Assembly: GCF_018143015.1 (NCBI RefSeq) | Contig: NC_054740.1 | Location: 72,995,856 to 73,059,855 of the forward strand | Length of the DNA: 64,000 nucleotides | From: Lytechinus variegatus | Taxonomy: Eukaryota; Echinodermata; Echinoidea; Temnopleuroida; Toxopneustidae | Reading direction: 5' to 3' | Shown: one piece after another, positions 24,386-38,117 of the stretch | Layout of the letters: every line of letters starts with the position of its first letter | Position numbering within the stretch: the first letter of the stretch is position 1 | The notes under the pieces: model-generated | The model's input: the letters and a program-made list of their open reading frames with translations, nothing else | Told to the model about the DNA's origin: nothing | The model's database searches: none | Made by a program: the position numbers and the translations under genes

Positions 24386-26335
24386 CCGGCTGGGTGTTTC
24401 ATAAAGCTGTTCGTAAGTGCAGTATAAGAGCGACTATAAGAACGCGTAAGAGACGACAGTGCTATACTATATTCTACACTTATGCTACGGCCGCCAAATT
24501 CTAAAATTTCTACGGCGAGTAGCAATTCTACGGTCGCCTCAGAATTTCCACGGCCACTTACTCTAGCGGTCACATATGTTACGGTCGCCGCACGGCGTAT
24601 TTTTTAATTTATGGAGAAAAGAAATCTGCGGCTGACGTATGTCCTTGAAATCATGACGTACGGTCGCCCTAGGGCGACCCTGCGCTGGCCGTAGGTTTTT
24701 GACAAATACTACGGCAGACGCAAGGTGGCCGCAAGGCGCCCTCACGGCGGCCGCATGGGGACTATACAGTGAGAAATACCATCATGATATTTTACATTAG
24801 ACATTTCATTTCAGAAAGTTCTCAAAGTGTCTCACCATGCCCATGCGCGTATTCTGGGCGGGAGGGAGGGGGGGGGGGGAAGAGAAAGAGAAAAGGGAGA
24901 AAAGAAAGAGAGAAGGAAACAAGAAGAAGGGAAAAGGAGAGAAGAGAAAAGGGGAAATAAAAGTGCTTGGACGCCAAATTGATGTTCGACTTAGGAAGGG
25001 GGGTCGCCAAATTAATGTTTGATACTGATCTGAATATTATACGATCAGTAATGTTCGACCTAGGAAGGGGGGGGGGCAAATTCGACCTTTGTGGTGATTC
25101 GCGCTCGCATCGAATGATTAGTTAGATGACATCCTGTTAATTACCTAATGATTACCTCAATCGCGTAGAATGTCTAGTTTTGGAACGGAATATAATCGAA
25201 TAATTTTTAAGTACCCATCCTGATCATGATTACCAATAATGCTTAGAATTTCCAAACTTTGGGTCATTTTGGAATATAGACAATCATCAGCTCGCCCTGA
25301 CAGATAGATAGATACCCATCCTGGTCATGCATACAAAACTTCTCAGAATACATGTATTCTATTTTCTGGTCTATACACAAGCTATCAAAAATCGCGTTCG
25401 CATTATTTATTTGGACTTATGAAATAAATCTCCCTTAAACATGTTAACTTGTTTGTATGAATAAAGTTAAGATGTTAATAAACACGTTAGTCTTAAGTAA
25501 GAACTACACCCTAGGAAACAACAACAAAAATCAGCATTTAACTCCCCATGATAGTAATAATAATAATGGTAATGATAATAACATCATATTTTACCCAAGT
25601 TAGCCGCTAGTGAAAGTGCAATATCTGTGCTTCCTGGTCAAATTTTTTTAAAGTGGTATTACAGTATATCATATTCATGGATAGTTTGCTTTTTATTAAG
25701 TCATAATTAAAAGAGTTGTCTGCAGTTGTCCTTTTTCATGTGATTATGAAATAAGATAATTCAACATGCATTTAAGGCACCTGTTTGCCTGACGAGGAGG
25801 GGTCACCATTTTCTTCCGAAAAGTACACATGCATATGGGCCAAAATTATAGGGCGGGCCCCCGAGGTGCAAAATTCTGAATACGCGCCTGGTGGCTTCCG
25901 AGCAGATAACACAATAGGAGAAGGGGAAAGGAGGGAAGAAAAACACAAGGGCAGCCGCACGGCCACCGTACGCTCAACGTACGGCCGCCGTAGACCGTTC
26001 TACGCCATGCCTACGGCTAGTCTAATTTCTACGGCGAGCGTAGAAAAGAAAAAATGTTATAACTCCGAGTTAAAATTCTACGGCCTGTAAAAAGTAGGAA
26101 TCCGCCGTACATCGACCCTGCGGCCACCGCAGATTTTCTGCGGCCGCCGCAGAAATCTCTCGAATTTATGTATCTACGGCCGCCGTAGAGCATAATATGT
26201 GACCAAGGTATTAATTACGCGCTAAACCATCGCCAAAGAACATTTTGGTGTATATCATTTACCACAAGAAAGGATTATCAGTCGTTCTTAAAGTCCCTCT
26301 GAACTTACGAACATAGCTTCATAAAACGGCACCTA
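24386..26335. mobile_element. Large composite inverted-repeat element
   Basis: The left end TTCATAAAGCTGTTCGTAAG pairs with the right end CTTACGAACATAGCTTCATA. Inside each arm is a GC-rich block of TACGGCCGCCGTA-like palindromes (24480-24760 and 25955-26200). The centre (24770-25950) is AT-rich and includes a purine tract at 24862-24960. No transposase is visible. The whole may be one foldback element or two related insertions. Confidence 0.6.
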
Positions 26336-26559
26336 GGCCCGTATAGACCACTATACAATCGGTCTTATTTGCACAGTACCACTTAATAGCTTTGAAAAAA
26401 AAAACGAGATTGAACAAACGAGGAAAACGAAGAGAACATAAGAACATGAAGAAAATGGACATCGGGGCAGATGAACGCTCAAAATTCCAACTGACCCCTC
26501 GTGCTTGCATTAATATTACTTAGTTAGATTCGCATCGTGGGACTACTTCGAAAAAGGAT

Positions 26560-26860
26560 CTTTTTAAATGTTCCTTTTTCAGGTCTGAATATCAATAAAT
26601 TTCAGCGCTTCGCGCTCACATTCATTGTTTTTCTAGATACGGATTATGTTTATGATAAAAAAAAGAATATTCCGTCTTAATATTCGCACTCGCACTGATG
26701 TTATGTTTTATTTTAAATTATATATATAAGCTCTCGGAAAGGGCGCCATTTGTTCGAGATACGCCACTGCCTTCATGAATTCCTAAAAACAGTTCTTGAA
26801 ATATCCATTTTCTGGTCTGAATATCAGAAGATTTGTAGCTCGCGCGCGCATTGTTTGCTT
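26560..26860 (-). mobile_element. Degraded hAT-like family D fragment
   Basis: The minus strand carries GTGAGCGCGAAGCGCTG and repeated TTCAGACC-type blocks as in the family D bodies at 8255 and 12147. GATACGCCACTG at 26758 resembles its terminus. No intact ends can be paired. Confidence 0.45.
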
Positions 26861-29104
26861 CGTGAGACACGTACGTAGAGTGATTACAAAATTTTGATTT
26901 ATTTATTTCCACATTCCACTAACAAAGGCATATACAAGTGAAATCATTTTATTATTAACATATGCATATATACAATTTAATTGAAATAATTTATACCTGA
27001 TTTTTTTATTGTTAAAAAAATAGCAGCAGAAAAAATATATATACATGTATCAACAATATACATTTTGAAATGTGGGAGACCTTCATCTTAAGCTTAGAGC
27101 TTGAAATTGATGAAGGCCTCAAAAGGAAAGGGGGAAAAAACAGACAAAAAGTGCAATAAAATTAATTAATTTTGCTTATAATTTCAAATTTTCAACCCAC
27201 CTTCTCGCTTGTGTTATTTGATTAGTGAGGTAATCTATTTTCATGTTATTATGCCTGGCTTAATAAGTGACTAAAAAATTATTCTCGTGTCCCCCCCCCC
27301 CCCTTCAATGTCACGATGAGCCATGGTTACGCGACTGATCTAGGCATATCAATTATTAAAATAGGTGTATTGAAGTCGCTTATCTAAATTCTGAATTATG
27401 TACGTGCGTCAGTGTCAGTGTCAACCCCCCCCCCCATACACAAATATTGCAGGCAATTTTATTTTTTTTTTGGGGGGGGGGTGTCAAACTTTTGGCGGAC
27501 GAATTTGCCCCCCCCCCCCCTGGAAAATCCTAGGTACGCCACTGCATCCATGGTTTATAAACGGATAACTGAATCCAATTCTTGTTTTTTTCTGAATCAT
27601 TCAACGTTTAGTATTAGTCTACAAAATGTAGACCCACATCTGCAGTGTGTACCTCAGCTGATTCAACGAGTCTGCACAGCAGACTAGGTCTATTGAGGCT
27701 CGCTAGCCCTTTCAGGCTGGTTTGCCAGATCCCAGTTCACGAGCCATTCAGAGTCTGCATAGCGAACTAGTTTAGTATACTATAGTTTAGTATAGTGTGG
27801 ACCATACCACAGTGATAAGGTCCATCCATGATTATAGGATGTAATGATTTTGGATCCTTTTACTTTTTTTTAGATGTGTCCTCTTTCAGCACATATTTTC
27901 CTTTTCTTGCTCATTTCACTCGATTTTAGGAATAAGGAATTTCATGTTAGCGTTTCATAAAAAGATTTTTCGAACGTTTTCTACAAGCAACATGGAAGCT
28001 GTGCTTCTCAGCCAAACAAAAGTCTAAGAAAGTTGACTTATTTATTTCCACATATCATTAAAAGAACAACAAAACAGTGCATAATTATATGGTATCACAT
28101 ATATATGTAAATATGTAGATATATATATGTATACATATATGAAAAAAATGGCAGACGATAAATATTGATGAAATGCCCCCAGACTGCATAGGTGTCTGAT
28201 GCTCCAATAGAGTCATACTCTATTTCAAATTATTAGTAGGTAGGTTATAAGTGAAATGCGTTTTCATGATATGGTTTGTGACAAACAGGGTAATAGGCAA
28301 ATAAAGACGTAGTTTGATGAAGAAATAAGTCAATAACATTATTGCACTGAACAAATAGCAAACCGGGTGTTTTGCTAGTTCACCAAGTTTTTCCCCAAAT
28401 ACACCCCTTCAATATTAAAATCAAACAAAAATAATTCAACCGATGATGTTAAACATTATCGACTGTTTATTGACCCGAACGTTAACAACGTCCTCTTGAA
28501 CAATGATTTAAACTTTTATCTCGTTCTTGGGGAAACCCAGCTCGATTCAAAGCATGTTTTGAGTCTTATGATTGGTGAATCGTTGTGCGCCTATAATCAC
28601 GCTGTTTACGCGTGTCGCGTTCGCCACCAAGGCTATATATGATGTAAAATGAATCAACCGTATAAGGGGAACTTCGTGCTTACATCAAGTTGGCGTTAGT
28701 AAAAAACACAAATTGAAAGGAATACATTGATGAATGATTACTAAAAATCAGAAGCGTAATAAAGTTTTGAATTATTTCAATGTTCAATTGTGACCTCATT
28801 TTGTGACCAGCTGCCCCTTGTTGGTCACGTGTTATAATTAATTAATATGTTCCACTCGTTAATGATAAAGTAATGTGTCTAATGATAGCATTGCTGATGG
28901 ACAAATAAAAACAACAACATTTTCTGAATAATGACACTTGTTGGAATAAAGAGTATGGAGATCTACTGGCATTTAGTGGCGTCACAAAATTACGAATTAA
29001 AACAAATGCATAACCCTGTTATTCCTTGTAGGATTTCCCAAAACTTAACATGTTTACTGAACATCTTACTTTATTAGAAAAGAAGAAAAGCCCGGGGAAC
29101 TTTC
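26861..29104. other. Gene-free interval with a hAT-like terminus
   Basis: AT-rich. AATCCTAGGTACGCCACTG at about 27526 is a family D-like end, with long C and G runs at 27290, 27425, 27472 and 27510. The region around 27640-27770 has short repeats of the GTCTGCA type. No gene is supported. Confidence 0.45.
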
Positions 29105-30160
29105 CTATGAAAGCTTAAAAGTGCCACCTAGATGTTCATGATTATAATCATCTCGTCATTTCTACATCTCTTAGGGAAAAAGTAAGATGACGAGATCTCG
29201 AATCTCGTCATGTCGACATCCCATGTTAGAGATGATCAGACATGTCAGACGGCAAGATCTTGGATCTCGTCATCTCTTCTATATAGATGTAGACATGATG
29301 AGATTTAAGGTCTTGCGAACTGATTCTATTCTAGAAGATGTGTCGAGATACAAGATATTGCCATCTGATCATCTCTCACACGGGATGTAGACATGACGAG
29401 ATCTAAAATCTTGTCATCTCATCATCTCTCACACGGGATGTAGAAATGACGAGATCTAAAATCTTGTCATGTGATCATCTCTCACACGGGATGTAGACAT
29501 GACGAGATCTAAAATCTTGTCATGTGATCATCTCTCACACGGGATGTAGACATGACGAGATCTAAAATCTTGTCATCTCATCATCTCTCACACGGGATGT
29601 AGACATGACGAGATCTAAAATCTTGTCATCTCATCATCTCTCACACGGGATGTAGACATGACGAGCAGGATTGACGAGATCTAAAATCTTGTCATCTCAT
29701 CATCTCTCACACGGGATGTAGACATGACGAGATCTAAAATCTTGTCATCTCATCATCTCTCACACGGGATGTAGACATGACGAGATCTAAAATCTTGTCA
29801 TCTCATCATCTCTCACACGGGATGTAGACATGACGAGATCTAAAATCTTGTCATCTCATCATCTCTCACACGGGATGTAGACATGACGAGATCTAAAATC
29901 TTGTCATCTCATCATCTCTCACACGGGATGTAGACATGACGAGATCTAAAATCTTGTCATCTGGGGAGCGTTTCATGTAAGGACTTGTCGGACGTTTTAT
30001 CCGACAAGTCCCATTTTATCCGACAGTTATAGTGCCTCTCAGCCAATCAGAATCAAGGAAAGATGCCAGATCTGACAACTTGTCATACAAAAATGTTGAT
30101 GAAACGGTCCCCAGATCATCTCTCCACGAAATGTAGAAAAATGACGAGATCCAGATGTTT
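29105..30160. repeat. Foldback family B copy with an 11-unit 53-bp tandem array
   Basis: It begins TATGAAAGCTTAAAAGTGCC, the terminus of the nested element at 2415. From about 29381 to 29960 a 53-bp unit recurs: CGGGATGTAG starts at 29381, 29434, 29487, 29540, 29593, 29646, 29712, 29765, 29818, 29871 and 29924. Units are nearly identical; one has a 13-bp insertion (66-bp spacing at 29646-29712). Each unit holds an imperfect palindrome TGACGAGAT/ATCTTGTCA. The expected right terminus is missing. Confidence 0.88.
29961..30114. mobile_element. Small MITE, family C copy 2, inserted at the array end
   Basis: CTGGGGAGCGTTTCATGTAA to GAAACGGTCCCCAG, the inverted orientation of the copy at 7428-7581. 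It interrupts the 53-bp array sequence, which resumes as ATCATCTCTC afterwards, so it is younger than the array. Confidence 0.75.
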
Positions 30161-31095
30161 ATCCCACAATTACCATGAAAACTTCTCAGCCAATCAAATT
30201 CAATGGATATTGTCAGCTGATGAGTTAATATTGATGAAACGCCCTTTTGGTGTCGGGGTGAATTATGATTGGAATCGTGCCAGAATGGTCTGATATTGGA
30301 TATATATGATTAGGACCCCGTGGAGAGATTGTGCTAAAATTACTGCTGACTCTAACAATACTTCATGATTTTATTTTGACTTCATGCATGCACGACTATA
30401 TCGCATGAAAAGGAATATTGAAAAGATTATATCAAGATCTGTATTGTATTTTGTGCATCGTCCTGTCTTTTTTACAGTGCCATGAATCCCCAGGGAAAAC
30501 TGTGTTAAATTCCCAATGGATTCTGGCGAATATATGAATAAAAAGAAGTTATACACCTTTTTCATTTCATGTCAACACATGCACTTTTCTTCAGTTGATA
30601 AAACCAGTAGATTGTCAAAATACCCGCTCTAATGATTAAACCCTTTAATGAAAATGTAACATGTTTCCATGATGCTCTATATTTCCTTGAGTTGGAGGCG
30701 GTCCCCGGAAGGGGGTGCACAGTACCCCTATCACCCCAATACCCCATAAAATTCCTACAACTGTGTAAAGTGCCCTTTGTAATAGAGTATGTAGGTACTC
30801 TACTTTGTAATTACAAACAGTGCCCTCTTTAGGCCTACAGGTAATAAATGCTTTATATTCTTGATATAGACCCATTTCTCTTTTGATGAGTGCCATATTG
30901 GCTTCTTTATTTTAACACGGCTAGTGAGAGACTGGGCAACGATGGGGTATTATAAACCTCTATTTCTGATTCGTCAAAAGTTTGGGTCACATGTTAACCA
31001 TGCTTTCAAAACCACAAACTAGGATTGTTACCTAGGGCAATGGGTACAGTTTACAAGAAAGATTCACATGGCCACCTAGGGACCTAGCAACATAA

Positions 31096-31610
31096 AGGAC
31101 AAGTACACCCCAACAAAAAGCAGATTTGAATAAAAGGGGAAAAGCATAACTCTGTAAATGTAATCAAATCAAATGTAAAATAAGAAAGTTGTGATAATTT
31201 TGTATAAAGTTTCGCTTAATTTCACAAAACAGTTATATGCACACCCAAGTGTTTGGAATGCAAACGAGGAGAATGATGACGTCACCCACTCATTATTTCT
31301 TTTGTATTTCCTTTTGCAAAAAAAACGTTATTTTTTATATGTAGAATTACCATTGCTTTGACATTTTGTGGTTTATACAAGTTTGTTATTATTGTTATAT
31401 CTGTAAAATTGAAATATCGTATAATTCAAACAATAAAAACAAACATAATATAGTGAGTCAGGGACATCATTGTCCCTCTCATTTGCATATCACTGAGAAG
31501 TGCATAATATATGTTTGAGAAAAATCAGCGAAATTTCAAATTGTCTTTCTCTTACATCAGATTTGATGAAAATTTCAGCGTTATGCTTGTTTGATTGTTT
31601 TCTCTATGCT
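31096..31610. mobile_element. Foldback element
   Basis: AAAAGCATAACTCTGTAAAT near 31140 pairs with the inverse near 31580 (CAGCGTTATGCTTG). TTATATGCACACCC pairs with GTGCATAATATATG, and CATTTGA-type blocks are also inverted. No coding frame. Confidence 0.65.
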
Positions 31611-33290
31611 GACTCAGATCAATTCTGGGGGCTCCAAATACGCAAATTATGCAAAACGCCGTTGAATTGGTTCAAGTACCAGCCCTACGTGCACATCCGA
31701 GAAGTACCAAAATAACACCAGCTTGGAATCAAACTAATGTTGTTTTAATAATAGTTGGAAAACCAAAATTGTGTTGTTTAAATACTTCTCAGATGTGGAC
31801 ATTCCGGGCTGGTGTTAAATTGACATCAGAATTTTTGCAGTGTGTCCAAAAAAGCTCCAAAGAGACTCCGCATCTGCATCTGAAAAGCACATCTTCTCCG
31901 TTAATATGATGCACTTTTCGTAACTATTTATAATGTAGACCCTATTCCTTTTCAATCAGCATGATGAGTGTTATAGACCCACAACATGGTAGGTCCGTTG
32001 TGTTACTTATTCCACATTTAGAAGAGAGGTGGATCTCTCCCCCCCCCCCCGACTACAAACGACCTCTCACCATGTTTACATGTCTTATATTTTCGTCTGG
32101 CATTGTCCTCATTCTCTCGTTTACTTTGATTTCGTTATAAATACACTTATTTCGATGAAATTTATTTTCTCTCTTTTTAACAAGAATTACAATTTTGAAT
32201 GATATGATTATTATAATACTCTTGCGACTGGTTAGCTCGAAAAAAGGTACGCGGCTAGGTATATTCTTATTGTATGAAATCTTTGAAGTGCCATCTACAT
32301 GATCTATTCGAAGAGAAGGTGAGATATTTGATCTTTCAATGTCGATATGGTGAGATGCCATGCTGACTTGATAGCATTACAATGTCGACAATGGCGACAG
32401 AAGGCACCTAACAAAGACCATGCACTTACGAAAGTTTTGGCGAGATACGTTTGCCAAGTCGATCGAATCATTTACATGGCAACATAAATCTTACAAATCA
32501 CTTCACATCAGAGACTATGTCGACATGGGAACCTGCAAGTTTGTGAGTCGATGCGACAAGAATACGTAAAGTGTTTCCATAAGTTGACGTAAGATAACGT
32601 CATATGTTACCATGTCGAAAAAGAAAATAAAGTAACGTGGTGAAATAAAAGCATCTCACCCTCTCATCAAAGCTTAATTCCCCATCCTTATTATATTTTA
32701 AGCCCCGTTTAGATAGAAGAACCATGGAGCTATTATGTTAATAGCTCTATGGAAGAACCATATGGAGCTACTACGGAATAGCTATGAGGGGTGGAGAAGG
32801 ATGCTCCGAGGACGAACTCTTCGCAATTCCCTGCAGTCAGTAGGCCTGTTCCGATCTAGGTACCGTTCCGTAACGACTATTCGATTCTGATCTGCTTCGA
32901 CAATACAAACCCAGGGCTGCTGTTATTGTCACGATTGTGTATACAAACTTCGTACCCGAGTAATAAAGGGTAAGAGGGCATACGACCTGGGTCAGGTGAA
33001 TGCATTGTGTGGAACCAATTTTGCCACCGTTGAAACCTACCAGGCCTAGGTTGTGTTTTCTTCTGTGTGTGCACGCACTGCATGGTGACTGTTGCTCTCC
33101 TCGGCTGCAGCTATGGCATCTTGTTATTTGCATCTCTTTTAAGTTCTTGTAATTTTGCACGACATCGAGGAACGTAGCTTTGTTCACCTGTCCCCGTCAT
33201 CGACAAGATTTTAAAGAAGCCTTCTTTTTTAATCAGGCAAACTAGAGGTACGTTTCCCACATGTATATTTTAGTCGTTATGGGTTACTCC
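31611..33290. other. Gene-free interval
   Basis: It holds a C run at about 32040 and a short inverted pair around ATGGAGCTATT / AATAGCTCTATGG at 32722-32754. A minus-strand frame of 116 codons (32837-33187) has no recognised domain and no supporting splice context. Confidence 0.4.
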
Positions 33291-33294
33291 CAGA

Positions 33295-33765
33295 GGATGA
33301 TACCCCGGCCGTGAACTGAATTCATAAATTATAGCTCTTTAACTTTTTGTCTTTATATTTGCATAAATTACTGATTTTTATTTTGTATTTGTAATCATCG
33401 ATAATTTGAAATATGAAGTATATACTTTTCTGAATGAAAGGCAGCTCGGTGAAGTTATTTATGATCCAAAGTTTTGTTTGTAGTACGACCTTACTCTACA
33501 AATTAAGAAGAACACCAAGGCAACAACATCCTCCGAAAGGATGATACCCCGTGAACTGAATTCATAAATTATACTTTCTAGCTAGCTCTTTTTGAATTTT
33601 TGCAAAAAAAATACCGATTTTCATTTTGCGTTTGTAAGCATCCTTTAATTTGAAATATGAAGTATGTTGTTTTCTGAATGGAAGGCAGCTCGGTGAAATT
33701 CATGTAGGATCCAAAGATTTGTTTGTAAAACTATTACGACCATACTCTACAAAGAAGAACACCAA
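33295..33765. repeat. Tandem duplication of about 235 bp
   Basis: Two copies start with GATGATACCCC at 33297 and 33540. They share GTGAACTGAATTCATAAATT, TTTGAAATATGAAGTAT, GGCAGCTCGGTGAA and AAGAAGAACACCAA in the same order, with scattered substitutions and small indels. Function unknown. Confidence 0.85.
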
Positions 33766-36068
33766 AAACATTCATGCTGTTGGTCGCATGCACAACAATT
33801 ATATGTAACTCTTACAAATTATTAGGCCTGCCATCTATAATTTTACTTGACGTATCTCGTTGCTGGTTGACGATATTCGTCATTAAATATTGTAATCTTA
33901 TTATATCATATATTGGTTGTATCCCTCGATACGTTTTAGTCAGCTTAATCATTCGCCCACTGACTTCGAATTTCTCAAACATTTGGACAGCCTGTTTGTT
34001 ATTTATGAGGGAGTATCTCTCTTCTCCTCTCAATATAAGAGTTATGTAATAGAGTACAAAGTGTATTCACAAAAGAGATATCTTGCAACGTGTTACCTAT
34101 AAAGATTGGTTCATTCGAGGAATACCAAATAAACACTGAGCGTAATAATTTTTTATTTTCCTCACAATTTTATCTTTCTCCGTCAGCTCTTTTGGGGTCT
34201 GTCTTATGCTATCATTATAATGCAACTGATTTTTATTTATTCAGATGCTGGAAAAGAAAGCAACAAAAGAAACCTTGAATCTATATACAATTTAAACCTT
34301 TCTTGGCTATTGGTCTGTGACGTCGTGTTAGTCAGGATTAGTAATGTATTGTTGCGGTCACCATATACCTATACACGAGCGATCTCTTTGTTGTTGCGAT
34401 TGGGGGGGGGGGGGCACCACGATATCAGGAAATTATCAATAAAGATGCTGCTGAAACGATAAAGATAACGATAAAATAAGGGATACTGAGAATGCTTTGG
34501 TAATTGTCTCGAGGATAGGCGGGATAGTCCATGCGTACACTGAAAAACTGTGGTGTTAAAAGGTGGGGGGGGGGGGGGTGAAACGTAAAAAATCAACTGT
34601 AATGTTCAATTAAACAGCCGCAAGTTATACATTTGAGGTGGGGGACTCATTAATTGATATATTATTGTTGCTATGACTATCATTATTTATTATTATTATC
34701 ATTATTACTGTTATCATTATCATCATCAGTTTTATCATTGTTATCATTATTACTATTATCATTATCATTGTTATTGTTGGGAGGGGGTTATTTTTACATG
34801 ATTAGATATAGAGTTTCAGAACATCCTGCTGAGAAATATCGGTAAATTGTTTTTTACATAGTAGATCAAATGTGCATTATCGTTCATGATTAGTTGTAAC
34901 GGGTTACGTTTTTGTCAAGGTTGTTCTGATGGCAGGAAACGGAAATTTTGATGTAATAATCGGATACGACCCGTAAGCTAGCCGAAACAAAATAACAACA
35001 AAGCGATTATGGTAGAAATTCTTTTATTTGATTCATTATTGTTGTTGTAAGAAAGCAGTAAGAAGGATAGATTAAAACCATTCCTTTGTGCAAGTTGTTT
35101 ACATTATTTACAAACCAACTTAACAGAGGTGACTGACTACTATGGACCACAACAAAGAAATCTGAGATGTTTCTGTGGTTTTTATACTTGATTCATTCAG
35201 TATTCACCTGTCTACAATGACACTGTATAAACATGGACCTATATTAGGTCCATGGTATAAATAACGTCCTTTGCGTCTTCCATTGTCCTAATTGCCCTGT
35301 GGCAGGGAAGGTATGATATTTAATTTAGATCTGAAATTGTGCATGAGTCATGTCGATATTTAGTTTTTCTTATTGATACACAATACTAGCAACCATAAAG
35401 AGGTTTTCTTATGGTAAAGCGTTTCCCCGAACAGGTGTTATATTACACCAGTCGCTCTTCATGAGGGCCTTCAGGGAAACAGTAATCAAGTGAGACAATA
35501 AACACAGGATCTGTAAATGAAATTCAAAGGAGTCCATGTTTGGACTATAATAAGTAAATAATAATCTATCCTCTATCCGTGACTTGCATTCACTATTCTT
35601 CTCAAAATGTATTGTTTGAGAGATGATTGTCTTTGTATAAAGAGCCTCGCTCGACAGACACCTTAATCAAATATAAAATGGACTCATCTAAAGTGCCTGA
35701 TTGATGTGTAAATATATAGAGCTTAGTTTAATCAATACGTGGGAGCTCATTGTTCTAGATAAATGAGTAAGTCGGAGGCCTACCTAGTAGGCCTAATCCT
35801 TGTGATAAAACTTATAATGATTATATCGAAAGCTCAGCAATAATGGGCTTTTATATAATACGGAACATGACGAGACAAGCTGTCTTTTGTATGCCATGAA
35901 TAGGTTTATTCTCAAGTATACTTGCATGTTCTTTAGTTAGGGATCGATTAAAGTTTGACGAGACCCCGCATCCGGGCCCGCATATATTATTTCCGTGACA
36001 CCCCAGGGTCCACACCCATGTTGATGTATGTTAATACCCGCTCGTAATATTGACCGGAGACTGAGTTC
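33766..36068. other. Gene-free interval
   Basis: G runs occur at 34402 and 34565. The sequence just before the second (ACTGAAAAACTGTGGTGTTA at 34539) matches the terminus of the element at 43457. A run of ATT/ATC triplets lies at 34680-34780. No gene recognised. Confidence 0.45.
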
Positions 36069-36341
36069 TGGGGCCCGTCTTACGAAGAGTTGCGATTGAT
36101 GCGATCAATCGCAACTATGGACAGCCAGCAAAGTCAACATATAGAATGCACATTTGTTTAAAAAAATCTAGATATGAATGTATATCCATTAATTCATTGA
36201 TTTCTTGACAATTTGGTGTGTTCTCCTTTGTTTACAAGAGACATTCTGCGAATTTCCTGTAGAAAAATAATAATCCAGATGGATTTCCATAGAGTTACGA
36301 TTGATTGAATCAGTCGTAACTCTTTGTAAGACGGGGCCCCT
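36069..36341. mobile_element. MITE with GGGGCCCGTCTTAC termini
   Basis: The left end GGGGCCCGTCTTACGAAGAG pairs with the right end CTCTTTGTAAGACGGGGCCC. Internal GATTGATGCGATCAATCGCA and the inverted GATTGATTGAATCAGTCGTA extend the inverted repeat. No coding capacity. Confidence 0.75.
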
Positions 36342-38109
36342 GGTGACTTTTTTCTTGATTTCAGTCAGGGAGGAAACATAGTTATTGTTATATAATTTAT
36401 GATTCTTCATAATAACTATTTAATGGAGGAGATAATTATTGACCTACAAATGCCAAGCATATATCTATATTTGTTGTAATTTTTGATTCAGGGATACTCA
36501 AACCATGTCCATGCTCAAACATAGAGTATGCATGTATATATATGTTTATATATATATCCTTGACGGTCGGTCCTTATTATCCATACAGATTAAATAAGGA
36601 AGTACAAATAAAAGCTTGAAATTGAAAGTATACATCCTATATTTATTTAACCCATTGAAAAGTAACCATTGTAAATATATATGATTATGAATCTTTATAT
36701 AAACCGGGGTGATGAACGTTTATAATCAACTTTTAAGAGCGTACAGACGAATGTAGGCTGCATACAGTTCTGCCATAGCGCTTTCTATATATAGAGGGTT
36801 ACATTTTTAAATATTGGGTATTTCAAGTTTATTCCCTTCACGTTTACGATCGCGTTACCTTTTTTCTTGTAGCAGTTTAGAGGGTAATCCAAACCTCATG
36901 GGTAGTTGTTTAAAAAAGAGAAAATGCAAATCAGAGAAATCTACTTGTAAAAAAAAATGAATAAAAAAAAGAAATTTGCCATATAAAGAGCTGACGTCAT
37001 TGGGACTCAGTTTTCTCTCATAAGTGTTCTTAATTCATAGAACTAAAAATTCAGATCGCTAGCCATAATCAATAGTTCCAAGGATCGCTATTCACAATGT
37101 TGAAGAGGGTTGCTTTTTTACAGGGTCGCAATAGTCGTAAGCGCATGAGATGGATGCAAGTCATAATGAAACAAAAGTTCACGAGTTATGATAAATTAGG
37201 AGGGCCACTATTCGTAATAAGAATAATAATCATCAGATTAACAACTATGTACAGTCACTAAAACCAATTTTGATATGTTCGTGGGGAAACTATATTCTGA
37301 AATGACTAGAGCCAAATTGAGAGCTGCGAGGGGAAGGGAAAAATGAACGAATGAATGAAATAAGCATGTCGAGGGGAGTGGAGTTGGTGCATGCAGTCGG
37401 TAAAAAGCGTTAGGGTTTCGAGCCGACTCCAGCCATCATGGTAATGTGAATAAAATCTGCGTCGTGAGTTAATTAACGTGCCCCTCTGGCAATGTCTGGT
37501 ACAGCCTTTTCATAGACGCAAAGTAAAAAAAAAAACGTGTTCCTTGGATAGGGTGGAACGTAGAGAACCCGTCTCTATCGGAACAAATAATTTTTTTTCA
37601 CGAAGAAAGGAGAATAAACGAAATAATCCCCCTCTATTTTTGTATGAGTAAGGGGAAACCCCGTTGCAATCTTCCATCTGCTCACTCCATTCATCGAGAG
37701 GAGAATTGGCCTTAAACAGTTGTGTTGGGAAGGAGAAAAATAAATTAAACAGAATGGTGAAAGTTTGAAAGAAATCGGCAAGCAGTTAGAAGGTTTAACT
37801 GCTTTAAAACTGAAATCACTAATACTCTGTAGATTTCAAATTGGCAACTGGGTAAGTAAATTTTGACAAGGGGCAAGGACAACTTTCCCATAGGCCATGT
37901 ACTTTATTATCAGGGATTTGTGGTTTTCTCCTAAGTACCATTCCCCCGGGGCAGTATTCTAAATATAACCCAGGTAGTATATTGTTTTATGTCCTCATGA
38001 AAGAAAAAATAATTTGAAATAAAACTTTTGGGAAAAAGGACATTTTAGCCATAATATGTATTGGAGTCTATGGAAGAGTAGTCCTTGCCTTACATCACTA
38101 TGACATCAC
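36342..38109. other. Gene-free interval
   Basis: AT-rich DNA without recognised repeats. No supported gene. Confidence 0.4.
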
Positions 38110-38117
38110 ATATGCGG

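Noticed and set aside
29381-29960. CRISPR-like array
   Set aside because: The 53-bp units are contiguous with no unique spacers, in eukaryotic DNA; it is a tandem repeat.
32837-33187. 116-codon minus-strand gene
   Set aside because: No recognised domain, no splice context, and composition like the surrounding non-coding DNA.
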